DNA of 64,000 nucleotides from Simmondsia chinensis (taxonomy: Eukaryota; Streptophyta; Magnoliopsida; Caryophyllales; Simmondsiaceae). Numbering within the stretch: position 1 is the first letter of the stretch; every line of letters begins with the position of its first letter. The position numbers and the translations under genes are program-made. The stretch is taken from NCBI GenBank assembly GCA_018398585.1, contig JAGTTD010000015.1, forward strand, positions 6,391,001-6,455,000. Reading direction: 5' to 3'. Under the pieces are notes generated by a model, which was given only the letters and a program-made list of their open reading frames with translations, was not told the origin of the DNA and made no database searches. This document shows positions 34,900 to 45,646 of this stretch, one piece after another.

Positions 34900-36150
34900 A
34901 CCAATCAAAAAATTGACCAAGCATTATTTAGAAACGGTTACCTAGTTTCCTTTCTTGAGCCACGATAACTTGCAAGGACAACTTTAGCTTGGCAACTGCC
35001 TCTTCGGAAATCACATTTTCACAACTCCCCAAGTCTATCACTATGCGGCATACTCTACCGCCAATGGTGCAAGTGGTCTGGAAGATGTAATCCTCCGCCA
35101 TCTATCTCTTAGCTCTTCTCTTGGTGCAAAACAAGTGCACCTTATCACAAGTAGGCATCCTTCATCACCTGCCACAGTGTTTTCTTCCAATGGCGCTAAC
35201 TCAGTTTGGGGCTCTTTCTCACTAACCTCACAACCTTCTTCGTGGAATTCCTCAATAAAAAGACCCTTGTCGCATATGTCACCCTTATGGCACTCAACAG
35301 TACGGTGCCACATACTCCACACTTGAACCAACGGGTTCTTGAAGTACCCACCAAGTCTTGAGTAACCCGCTTACCGGTATTGGTAATTACTGGCCTCTTC
35401 TGTGCACTCTGATTTGGCGGTGCTCTCACGTGGCACTTCCTCCAACCTGTGCTCCCCAGGCCCCGCCAACTTGGTGACGCCTCTGCTGGCGCTCGACGCT
35501 CACGGCTCTCAGGCTTGCCTCCGAGACGGAAAAGATGTCGAACATGATCAACACCTCCAATACATATTCCTTCAACCCGCCAATATAACGGTCTGCCAAT
35601 TGCTGTCCCGTTCCACCAAATCGTTCCTAGCGATCAATGAGTAGAACTTCGTTGTGTACTCCTGCACGGATCTAGAGCAATGTCTTAATTAACCCGTGCA
35701 GTCGTTGGTATATCATCTTGGCGTGATTGTGAAGTAGGAAGGCACCTCTTATATGTTTCTTCATCTTCTCCTACGACTCTATCTTTGCCTTCCCTCGACG
35801 AAGTCGCATATGTTTCAACTGCCACTAGGCGTCGGCTCTGCGCCGTAACTGGGTAGCAACAAATGGCACCTTCTTCCTCTCTGGAATCTCCCTAAACTGA
35901 AGGATCTCCTCCACCGCAGCAAGCCTATCCAAGAAGTCCTTTGGGCGTCCTCCTCCATGAAACTCAGGGATTTCAATCCACAGATCGAATTCCCACCTCC
36001 GATCATCAAAATCAGCTGTGTTACCGGTAATGCGACCGTTGCCTCCTCATCGTCTGATCCGGTAACTCGGTGTCCGAGAACGGGTTTTGGAAGCTCTTGA
36101 CCGTGTCGTCCTCGTCACCCCCTGTCGGCGGATGTTGGGGCTAGATTCCC
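34900..36150 (-). pseudogene. G2 gag and protease remnant
   Basis: A zinc-knuckle-like FKCG...HRTVECH straddles two frames near 35290-35330. The gag capsid is split by stops between 35500 and 36010. The protease region lies near 35000-35080 (the plus-strand DNA encodes a GESCENVISEEAV-like block in reverse), paralleling G1. Confidence 0.65.
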
Positions 36151-36668
36151 GAAGCCTGCTCGGGATTCAACCCCAATTGAATCAAGCAACAGTTGATTCG
36201 TCGGAATTTCTTTCCCAAGTCCTCTAGTCTCCTCTCGGTCTGTCGTTGTATGTATTGCTCGTAAACATCTCCAACGGCAGAGTATATCTATCGCCCATAG
36301 GTCATCTTTGAAGTCGTTTTGAGCTCTGATATCAACTAATGCAGCGTATAAAGTGAAAAATTTGGGAATGAAAAGGTTTAACGGCCTTCCCATTAATTTT
36401 ATTACGAAAATAATAAAATAAGGGGAAAAAGTCACTCAATTTATCACAATCTGAGAAAGAGAGAAAATCTAGAAACTCTTGAAATTAAATCTGAAAACTG
36501 AATTGCTAAAACACTAGATTTTCTCTTATTTAAATAGAGGAATTAGTTCACTAAGAATAAAACACTAACAGGTAATAAAATCTGAAAATCAAACTCGTGC
36601 TGCTGCGTCTGTGCCCATACCATGCCGCCAACCCTTACCCGCTAAGTGCGGTATTGCCGGCTGCTTCA

Positions 36669-37040
36669 ATATTTTGATAATAAATGGTCGAAACTTAGAC
36701 ATAATTAAGCAATAACTTTCTTATTTAATACTTTGATATGATTTGGGAAATCTCCCAAAGAATTATAATGATAAGCATCAAGAAACGCGCATTCGGACAA
36801 ATGGCAGAACATAGTTTAAGCCTTCTCTATAAAACAGTGTGTTTTATAAGCTTTCAATCCTCAAGAGTTAAACAACGTGCTCAAAAAAAAAAAAAATAAA
36901 AAAAAAATAAAAAAAAAAAATAAAAAAAAAAAAATAAAAGAAAGAAATCCTCAAGAGTTAAAAGCCACATATAATATAAACCAATGAATTGCAAAAGGAA
37001 CTTGAAGTTCGCGCATCATAGAATATAGCATCTAGAGCTG
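36669..37040. other. AT-rich spacer with A-rich simple repeat
   Basis: An (A)nT simple repeat spans about 36880-36945. No gene was seen. Confidence 0.6.
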
Positions 37041-37182
37041 TTTTTTTTTTTTTTTTTTTTTTTTTAACAGTACAAACGTCTTAAGGGCAGGAAAAGGAGG
37101 GATGCCGGGCCTCAAACACTGGATCCTGCGGGTGGCAAACGCCTACCCAACCCTTTGGGCCAGGAGGGCTTTGGCGGCTTTG
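37041..37182 (-). mobile_element. Probable tRNA-derived SINE with A-tail
   Basis: Read on the minus strand: CCAAAGCCCTCCTGGCCC, an A-box-like GGGTTGGGTAGGCG, a weak B-box-like GTTTGAGGCCC, then a run of 25 A residues (T-run at 37041-37065). No clear target duplication. GC content is well above the surroundings. Confidence 0.45.
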
Positions 37183-37525
37183 ATCCTGTTTGTGCATTTA
37201 AATTTGGGATAATATGTCTGTATTTTTTTAATTTTGCCACTTTTTTTTTTTTTAAAACTATATGTATTAAAGGGATTCTTCTGTTCTCAACTATTTTAAA
37301 AAAATAATGATTTTAGAATATAACCAAAAAAAAAAATCAAAACCCAAATATTCCTAAATAATTGGAATTTTTTACCCAATTGGCATAGTTTTGAAAAAAT
37401 TACCAAAATAGCTCACTTCCAAAAATATTTACTAAAATGGCACCATTTACTGTATTAAATATAGTAAATAGAAAGCAAGATACATTCCCAATGTCCTAAT
37501 GGTACCCTGAAGACTATATTTAATA

Positions 37526-37760
37526 AGAACATACCAAGTGCCTCAAATATTCCAGCCTACGCAGGGTCTGGGAGGGTCGGATGTACGCAGTCTTCCCCCT
37601 TCAGGGTGTTAACTTGAAAAGAGGCTGTTTCCAAGTGCCCCCAACCTGAGAATGAGGACTTCCCAAGAGGTCACCCATCCTGTTACTGCTCTCGCCCAAG
37701 CACGCTTGACTTCGGAGTTCTAATGGGATCCGGTGACGGCGTGTTGGTGCCCTCTTTGGT
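37526..37760 (-). mobile_element. 5S rRNA-headed SINE with perfect 18-bp target duplication
   Basis: Identical 18-bp sequences TGAAGACTATATTTAATA flank it at 37508-37525 and 37761-37778. On the minus strand it starts with a 5S rRNA-like head (37650-37756), then a TS/Au-like body (GGAAACAGCCTCTTTTC, GACTGCGTACATCCGACCC), and ends GGCACTTGGTATGTTCT, a reduced TTG-type tail. Long target duplications are typical of LINE-assisted insertion. 5S-headed SINEs (SINE3 type) are known in animals. Cassandra elements carry 5S sequence in plant LTRs, but no LTR structure is seen here. Confidence 0.8.
37650..37756 (-). pseudogene. 5S rRNA-derived sequence
   Basis: The minus strand carries CACCGGATCCCATTAGAACT, CCGAAGTCAAGCGTGCTTGG and GGATGGGTGACCTCTTGGGA, near-identical to the central and 3' parts of plant 5S rRNA. 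The A-box (37695-37707) and C-box (37661-37680) of the internal RNA polymerase III promoter are nearly intact. The first 20-30 bases are diverged, so it is not a normal 5S gene. Confidence 0.9.
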
Positions 37761-37778
37761 TGAAGACTATATTTAATA

Positions 37779-38279
37779 TAGTGAATAATAACAATAATAT
37801 ATACAAGTCATTTCATCATTTAGGTACTCGTTAAATTTTTATTGAGCTAATATTATATACATAAAAATTCATTACTTTTTGGATGAAAATATAAATAGTA
37901 AAAGTTTTTAAAAATGATATTATACACAGTAAGGGCATCATACAATGCAAAAATGATCAAGCAGAAAAGTATTATTTAGAAAAGGACCATGAAAGGTATC
38001 AACTATTTATAAGTGATCAGGACAATTAGTCAAAAAAAATAAGTGACAACCAAAAAGAATATGTGGTAGATGACATGACAATAAAAAGGAAGACACATAC
38101 AATGTCAAGTTGAAGTTACTATACTTTTTTTAAAAATTTAAAAATTTAAAAAATTATTAAAATTTTAAATTATTTATGTAAAATAGTTTTAATGCAATAT
38201 TTTTTAGAATACAAATTAGCTGTGCTTCAGTTAAAAAAAAAAAAAAAAAAGAGGAAAAAAAAGCGTTGTTCACTTGACG
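37779..38279. other. AT-rich spacer
   Basis: No gene. It contains an A-run at about 38233-38250. The left limit of the visible duplication lies at its right end. Confidence 0.5.
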
Positions 38280-38574
38280 TATGCCGTTACAAACAGCGTA
38301 CGTTAAACGAGTTACAGTAAATGGTGCCATTTTGGTAAATATTTTTAGAAGTGTACTATTTTGGTAATTTTTTTTCAAAACTATGCTAATTGGGTAAAAA
38401 ATTCAAATAATTGGCAATCCTTCAAAGAACACTGAAAACTGTAGAATAGTGCAAATAATACAATTGCACCAAAGTTGGTAAGATCAATTCTTTTCCCCAA
38501 AAAAAAATTTAAAAAGTTGGTAAGGATCAATGAGTTATACAAGGGTAGGTATAGTAACAGTAAAAGAAGCTAAC

Positions 38575-39147
38575 TGATGCAAATAGGGATGAAAATAACC
38601 TGATCGAGACAAGAAAGGGAGAAACTTGACCCGAGGGCATTGAGGACCTAGATCCAACTGTAAGAACTAAAAAGGTTTTCATTAGGGTTTTCTAGTTTAA
38701 TTAGGATTAGATATTTTGTTTAACTTTTAACTCGGGTGCTAATCAAGGTTTCTTAGTTGAATTATGTAATTAAGGTTTAAGATTTAGAGTTAGATTATTA
38801 TTAAGATTAGAGTTTTTTATGCCTATAAATATGCCATTTTTTTCGATAGATAAAGGGAAAAAGCTCACAATACAGAGGAGGATACACCTATGTGTAGGGC
38901 CCAAAAAGAAGCAAAGAGCAGAAAAAAAACAAAAGCCCAAACAACAAATATGTCATTAGTTTATAGTTTTAGGAAGCTTTGATTTTGAATAAATTTAAAT
39001 TGTTACTTTTGTCTCTCTTATTTTCTAGGTGAGAATTAAGATTGAATACTTATTTTTCTTGTTCTTTCCTGGCTTGAGCAATAAGAATTAAGTAAGGCTG
39101 TCGAATCCTTCTTCTTTTACATTCCAGTAATTTGGCGATTTGCATCA
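38575..39147. mobile_element. Solo LTR (copy B), target duplication CTAAC intact
   Basis: Equivalent of 294-861. CTAAC flanks both sides exactly (38570-38574 and 39148-39152), which supports the solo-LTR call in both copies. Confidence 0.8.
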
Positions 39148-39344
39148 CTAACAATCACACCAAGAAGATAATTTGGAGAAAAGTCAACATTCAGCAAGTT
39201 TATTGTTCGAATGTTTCAAAATTCGGTATTAAATTATGTTGTTTCACAAAAAACATTTGATGGCTGCACCTTCACTTGGATAATCTAACATATTTTATAT
39301 GACCATTTGTTATTGTTTTTGACCGCTGCAAATATTAAACTAGG

Positions 39345-40214
39345 TGATGTCGCCTACACCAAAGCGGGACACGCCAAGGAAGACGGAAGCACGCATAAAC
39401 TCGAAGAGACTGGTGGATGATGTGGGTAAGCTCCACGTGACAAGGCTAATACGAAAACACCGCTCAAAATTCAAAGATGAATTCTCTCCAGGCCGGAGAG
39501 AATGATACAGTGGGTATCCCATCAATGGCGGGTTCCTTGGCATGAAGCTCTGGAGGAACATAAAGTTGGCGGGTCCAATGGGGGAAGAGAAACACGAGAA
39601 GTAAAGAAGAACAACCACCCTGAGGACCAGCCGCCATCTATGGTTAGTAGTGAACGGGAGGCGGCGCCATGGATGGGGGGAGGGCTGGACTGGTTAGACA
39701 AGGCGGGACATAACGTGTACTCGTGATTGACGCATCGCTTGGCTGTAGGGCTTTGGCTTAGTGAAGAAAGAAGAACACGGGGAGCGGAGAAGTTCCACTC
39801 TTTGCGTCAGTATAGGTTGGCGCCACCAATAGAGATCAACGCAAGCAAGGCTACAGGCATGATTCATGCCTTAATTCACAGGCGGTTAGAAGATTTCCGT
39901 TCCAATTTTATCTCTTTCCTTATCTTTTGATTTATCCTTTATTTGTCAGATTTATCACTTTAATTAGATTAGATCTGAATTTGAATTTCGAAGTTGTAAG
40001 CCGTCCTCTATAAATAGGGGACGGTTTTAGGGTTTTAGAGAGACTTGACTTTGATAATTTTTCTCATTATTATTTGGAGATTTCTTGACTCCTCGGGATG
40101 TAAGCGAGCTAGTTTTCTACGCCTCTTTGTTATTTTATTTTCCAATTAAATAAAATTCAAAGGGAAGGCCTTTGAACCTTTCCGTAACCCTTTGTTCATG
40201 CACAGGCTGCATCA
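39345..40214. mobile_element. Probable solo LTR, 870 bp (copy B)
   Basis: Equivalent of 1059-1928, also 870 bp and with the same CTAGG/CTAAG flanks. The TATA motif here is the better CTCTATAAATAGG. Confidence 0.5.
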
Positions 40215-41633
40215 CTAAGTCCCTATTAAAGTGGATCCAAAATATTCCACATTAATCTTTGTCCCATGAGTTGCATTCTGGCACCATGACCACTACTATG
40301 TTCATTGTTGTATGATGAGATTTTAGCCTATAAATTCATAGCTAGTTTGGATATGCTAGATGACTAGAAATAGGATTGATGTTCTCTTTTCAATTTTCCC
40401 ATAATTCTTTCCCCTTACGTATCCAACAATGAACGGGCTCTTTCCCTCTAACCTATTGTCTTTTGTGACCTATTCGACTTCACCTATGCTACTGGGAATT
40501 GATAGAGGCTCTCCCATATCGTAACCCTTGAGTACACTACTATTTTGGTTGCCGGTTAACCTTGGGGTTCTATTGCCAGGTAACTAGTATGTAGGGAAAA
40601 TTCAATTTTAAAGTAGTAGTCTTCCACAGTGCGGTAACTTCCATCCGGTATTTCATAAGTCTTTTATGCTTAAGTGGATCTTAAGTCGTCTATTTTTCAA
40701 AAAGGGTGTAAATAAATCAAGTGCTTCATGAAGTAGTCGCGGTTCGATATTAATAAGACTGGTTCATATTCGTTATAGGAGCTTCTTAAAAACTTATTGA
40801 GCCGAGCTTTAGTAAGCTCGATAAGCTTAACGAGTTCAGATCGAGTAAAAGAATGCTACGCTCATTAGCATTCGTTAATAGCTTGTTAAGGGATCGATAA
40901 GAGTTTGTTAACAGCTCGTTAACAATTTGTAGTAGCTCAAAAGGGTTCTTTAATGACTTTAAGTGACGCAAATAGCTCAACTCAATTGTGAGCTCGGATC
41001 CGTTGTAAGTTTAGTCGGTTGGGAACTCGAATAAGCTAAATAATGAGCTTGAGCAAACTTAATAGCGAGCACAAATCGACTAGATTCGGTGAACAAGTTG
41101 TGCCAAGACAAGTATCAAACATACAAAAATCTTGTTAAACTAAACCCAAACAAAGGTCTGAACATTTGAAAAGAGCTTGTAACGCCCCCAACTTTAATAC
41201 CAAATAGGCTTAAGTTAAACGGGCGCTACATGGCCGTACTACAATGAAATCCCCCATCATAGTACGAAGCCCAATCATCCCATCACAATTGCCTACAATT
41301 TTCATAAATTTTTCCAAAATCCATAACATCAAATTCAAATACATCATACCAATGACTTAATTCTAATAGCGCGGAAGCTCCAAATTTCAACACCTCAAAT
41401 AGTCCATCATATTTTATTACGAACTTATTTAAATAGCTAAACCTCGAAATCAACAAAATTCCCGGAATAATACGTCGCTTTGCCTTCTTAGTTCCTCTAA
41501 TATAGCCATGAGCTACTAATCTGGGAAAAAGAGAAATAAATAAATTGGGTGAGCAAACAATGCGCTCAGTAAGTATAACACATTTCCTACCCGGATCAGG
41601 CATATTATTAAAAATGGATAAACACCCAATCAA

Positions 41634-42240
41634 CAAAAGCCGCAGGAATGCTCATTTTTTGTCCATACGCTCTCCTCGCCTTAATTTTCTCTAGATAGCA
41701 CCTTTTGATAAGAGATATGAACAAGAGGCTTCGAGAAAACTAGTGTTTTCTGAATTATATGAGGCCAGTAAGCAAACGGCGAATCCATGGGTATTTGAAC
41801 CTGAGTATCCGAGAAAGAGTAGAATATTTGATGGAAGAACGGGAGATCCTTTTTTCGGACGTTTTCTAGGATCAGAAGGAACCGCTATTCGAAGGGAGAC
41901 TATTCCAATCGAAACTCTCCGGCCCCGTTTCGATGCACTATTGGAGAGCTCACTGGGCCCGCCGCTTTCTCAATCGAAAATGGAAAAAAAGAGAGATATG
42001 ATTGGCACTAGAACACTTACGATAGACCCGCCAAGAACACATTAGGGCAGGTTCTCTTTCATCCGTCTTTCCTAGGTGCGCATCCCCATCTACTAAAAGT
42101 AGGCTCGAAGAGCTTTCAAAATCTCTGTTAGGCAGGCTTTCGGGAAGAACATAGAATAGTATAGTAGAGAACCGTTCCCTTGAGAGAGAAAGGATTGCGA
42201 TTAGAACCCTTCTTGCCCTTACGATTTCAAGGATTTGATT
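41634..42240. other. Organelle-derived insertion in the Element 1 LTR
   Basis: Absent from the partner LTR, which reads straight through at about 44885-44905. It holds a plastid rpoB fragment followed by about 380 bp in the style of plant mitochondrial DNA (for example an open frame with [14 protein letters not shown]). The mixed content suggests plastid DNA that passed through a mitochondrial genome, or two joined fragments. The mitochondrial origin is inference. Confidence 0.7.
41698..41853 (+). pseudogene. rpoB: Plastid rpoB fragment (52 codons)
   Basis: The translation [20 protein letters not shown] followed by [18 protein letters not shown] and [12 protein letters not shown] is the near-C-terminal part of the plastid RNA polymerase beta subunit. 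Every codon is open. The match stops after GDPF, where the next rpoB residues (EQPV) should follow. A nuclear plastid fragment without function. Confidence 0.93.
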
Positions 42241-42429
42241 TATCTTCGAAACTCATTTTGTTTTACAACTCATTTCCTTTCATAAAAGCTTTTTGGGAAA
42301 CTTACAGACGCACCTACGGCCGGTATTATTCCCGCGACAGGGTCGTAATCGACGTTCGTATTTCGTATTCGAACCGGTTTATTCGTACCGGTTCAAGTCA
42401 ACAGATCCGCTAGGATCAAAACGTAGTAT

Positions 42430-42453
42430 CTGTTAGTTCAGAAGAACTAACAG
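42430..42453. repeat. Perfect hairpin in the Element 1 LTR
   Basis: Arms CTGTTAGTTC and GAACTAACAG with loop AGAA. Conserved in the partner LTR at 45091-45114. It lies downstream of the minus-strand TATA box, so it would be in the transcript. Confidence 0.8.
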
Positions 42454-43204
42454 ACATCGGAAACTACGTGCTGGTATTATTCCGGCGACAGGGTCGTAAT
42501 CGACTTTCGTATTTCATATTCCATAGTCGACAGACCTCGGAAGGTCAACGCAGTTATCTGTAAGCTCTATAAAACCTTTTCAAATTCAAATCACAAGTTC
42601 ACAATAATTTCTTTCGAACTTCATATAATCGTAAAAACTCATTTGAAATTCACATATTCTTAAAATTCCTTCGAAATTCACATATTCGTCAAAACTCCTT
42701 TGAAATTCACATATTCGTACAAATTCTTTTGAAATTTCACATGTTAAATCAACGTATAAACCAATAATTCAACCCACAAGAGTCTAAATCACATAAACAC
42801 ATATGCCCAATCCTATTTTATCAAAACAATAAATCATTCAAATATAAATATCACAAATCAAGTCATTTAAAGCAATTCTTTGTAGTTAACAAACAAGCAG
42901 GGAAAGCGATATACTTACAAATCAAGTCATTTAAAGCAATGTTCCGTAGTTAACAAATAAGCGGGGAAAGTAATATACTTACAGATGCTAGCTTTTAACC
43001 CAAAAACCTAGTTCCTATAGTTGATTAGCCTTGAAATTGAGGAGATAGCATTATCGGCAGGGTGTCTGGTACTGTTCCGGCGAGTTGGCGGCACTGGTGA
43101 GGCGAGGAGAGAGAATCGTGGGTGGTAGAGAGAGAACCGAGAGGAGAGGGAGAGAGTGTTGTGGGTTGAGGTGTGAGGTTTGAGGGGTGGAGGTGTGGGG
43201 TATT

Positions 43205-43450
43205 TATAGACCCAGGGGAGGTCAGGCGGTATGGGGTGGGAGGCGGTACCGAGGTGGGGGTGGCGGGGTACCGGGTGGGTCAGGCGGTATGGGGTGGGAG
43301 GCGGGTACCGAGGTGGGGGTGGCGGTGGTACCGGGTGGGTCAGGTGGTACCGCGTGGGTCGGGGTCGTACCGCTTGGGTCCGGCGGTACCGTGAGGGTCG
43401 GGGTCGTACCGTGAAAAGGGGGTGGTACTGGTACCGTGGTGGTCGTGCCG
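43205..43450. repeat. GGTACCG-rich minisatellite in Element 1 U3 (left LTR)
   Basis: Imperfect repeats of GGTGGGTCAGGCGGTA and GGCGGTACCGAGGTGG. On the minus strand they sit immediately upstream of the TATA box (43201-43208), the position of U3 enhancer repeats. Confidence 0.75.
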
Positions 43451-44126
43451 CTTGAAAGTGGCGGCGGTAGTGGAGATGGGGACGGTACTTTGCTGGGGGG
43501 GGTGGTACCGAGGTACCGTGGTGGTCGGGGTCGGTAGGGGAAGAGAGTGAGACGGTAAAGTGGGAGGCGGTAAGGGTTAGGCAGTAGAGGGGGCCGGTAA
43601 TGGTGGTCGGCGGTGGAGACGAGAAAAGAGAACAAAGAGAGAGATACGTACCGGGGAGGTGGTGCTCGGTACCGGCGTGGGTCGAGTCGAACGGTACTTG
43701 CGAGAGCTAGGCGGCACCGGCGAGGGCCGGGTGGCAGGGTGCAGGTGAGGCGGTGAGATAAGAGAGACACGGTGAGAGGTGAGAGGTGAGAGGTGAGAGA
43801 GAGACGTGTGAAAGGGGGCCGGTGAGGGAGAGAGAGAAAATCGTTCGGGTGTGAGTGCAGAAAAAAACGTGGGGGTGGGGGATTTAATTTTTATTTATTT
43901 TTATTTTCCTTTTCTTTTCTATTTCCTTTTCCCTTTTTCCTTTTTTTTTTTGTTATTTATTTGTTTACTTATTTTCATTTGTAACCTGATCGAAATAAAG
44001 CAAATTTTAACCTAATTTAAATATTCTAAATTTTACATATTATACTATTGAGCCTAATTTAATTCAAATATCATGAGTTTCACATATTGTAAGACTGAAT
44101 TTAATTTAATTAGACCGGGTATTACA

Positions 44127-44435
44127 TCCTCACCCCTTTAAACAAAGTTTCGTCCTCAAAACTTACCTTCATTTTCGGATAACTCTAGGCATTTGCTTCT
44201 CATCTTTTCCGCGAAATTTTCCAAGGCTCTCAACCTAAGGCTCTCACTTTAAATCTTAAATTCTTTAAAAACCTAGAGCTTTCATCTAGACTTATCTTAA
44301 TACTAAAATGTCCCCTGAAATTCATAACCTAATGTTCAGCTTTCCGCACTTCAATTTCTCCAAAGTTCATAATCGGGTTCTCACTTTAACACTCAAAATT
44401 CCCCAAAATTCATAACGGCGCTCTGATACCACTTC
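44127..44435 (-). other. Element 1 internal region with primer site and purine tract
   Basis: On the minus strand it begins next to the 5' LTR with TGGTATCAGAGC (primer site) and ends GAGGACGAAACTTT followed by AAAGGGGTGAGGA (purine tract) before the 3' LTR. The GAGGACGAAA...purine tract arrangement is typical of the pol 3' end of Tekay/Del-type gypsy elements. Everything coding is missing. Confidence 0.75.
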
Positions 44436-45646
44436 TGTAATGCCCCCCAACTTTAATACCGAATAGGCTTAAGTTAAACGGTCTCTACATGGCCGTACTA
44501 CAATGAAATCCCCCATCATAGTACGAAACCCAAATCATTCCATCACAATTTCCTACAATTTCCATAAATTTTTCCAAAATTCATAACATCAAATCCAAAT
44601 ACATCATACCAATGACTTAATTCTAATAGCGCGGAAGCTCCAAATTTCAACACCTCAAATAGTCCATCATATTTTATTACGAACTTATTTAAATAGCTAA
44701 ACCAACAAAATTCTCGGAATAATACGTCGCTTTGCCTTCCTTGTTCCTCTAATATAGCCATGAGCTACTAATCTGAAAAAAAGAGAAATAAACGAATTGG
44801 GTGAGCAAACAACGCACTCAGTAAGTATAACACATTTCCTATCCGGATCAGGCATATTATTAAAAATGGATAAACACCCAATCAAAACCGATAAAATCAA
44901 TTATCTTCGAAACTCATTTTGTTTCACAACTCATTTCCTTTCATAAAAGCTTTTTGGGAAACTTACAGACATATCTACGGCCGGTATTATTCCCGCGACA
45001 GGGTCGTAATCGACGTTCGTATTTCATATTCGAACCTGTTTATTCGTACCGGTTCAAGCCGACAGATCCGCTAGGATCAAAGCATAGTATCTGTTAGTTC
45101 AGAAGAACTAACAGACATCGAAAACTACGTGCTGGTATTATTCCCACGACAGGGGCGTAATCGACTTTCGTATTTCGTATTCCATAGTCGACAGACCTCG
45201 GAAGGTCAATGTAGTTATCTGTAAGCTCTATAAAACCTTTTCAAATTCAAATCACAAGTTCACAATAATTTCTTTCAAACTTGACATATTCGTAAAAACT
45301 CATTTGAAATTCACATATTCGTAAAATTCCTTCAAAATTCACATATTCGTCAAAACTCCTTCGAAATTCACATGTTCGTACAAATTCTTTTGAAATTTCA
45401 CATATTCATACAAATTCTCTTGAAAATTCACATGTTAAATCAACGTATAAACCAATAATTCAACCCATAAGAGTCTAAATCATATAAACACATATGCCCA
45501 ATCCTATTTTATCAAAACAATAAATCATTCAAAATATAAATATCACAAATCAAGTCATTTAAAGCAATTCTTTGTAGCTAACAAACAAGCAGGAAAAGCG
45601 ATATACTTACAAATCAAGTCATTTAAAGCAATGTTCCGTAGTTAAC

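Larger units (their letters stand above)
31628..36668 (-). mobile_element. Decayed Ty3/gypsy retrotransposon (G2), same family as G1
   Basis: The LTRs are 31628-32006 and 36337-36668. The 36337-36668 copy is the 5' LTR on the minus strand and adjoins a primer site GATATCAGAGC (36323-36334). The order gag, protease, RT, RNase H, integrase is Ty3/gypsy. LTR ends (TGATCTCGC, GGCTGCATCA) and protein blocks match G1. The flanks do not form a target duplication (GCATC and ATATT), suggesting loss of an edge or recombination between two elements. Confidence 0.88.
37350..38410. repeat. Inverted repeat pair, about 100 bp arms
   Basis: 37350-37460 on the minus strand matches 38312-38408 on the plus strand (AGTAAATGGTGCCATTTT, TATTTTGGTAATTTTTT, ACTATGC[C/T]AATTGGGT). 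The pair may be the terminal repeats of a MITE. The right arm belongs to the segmental duplication and recurs at 30-130. Confidence 0.7.
38280..41177. repeat. Segmental duplication, copy B, left part
   Basis: Collinear with 1-2891. It includes the same solo LTRs (38575-39147 and 39345-40214) and the left part of the same MITE. It ends in GAGCT, the target duplication of Element 1. Confidence 0.93.
41178..44126 (-). repeat. Element 1, 3' LTR (left)
   Basis: 2949 bp, longer than its partner mainly because of organelle DNA at about 41634-42240. It includes a 31-bp-period ATTCACATATTCGT repeat (42590-42740), a 68-bp tandem duplication (42850-42985), a minus-strand TATA box (43201-43208) and a U3 minisatellite. 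Confidence 0.9.

Noticed and set aside
37650..37756. Functional 5S rRNA gene
   Set aside because: First 20-30 bases are diverged, no tandem array, and it is fused to a SINE body within one target duplication.
41743..42045. A 100-residue hypothetical gene on the plus strand
   Set aside because: Its first half is a plastid rpoB fragment and the rest is other organelle-like DNA in an LTR; no promoter.
43173..43770. Glycine/valine/tryptophan- and proline-rich open frames on both strands, also at 59741-60427
   Set aside because: GC-rich U3 minisatellite of Element 1; stops are rare because of composition. No start context or domain.
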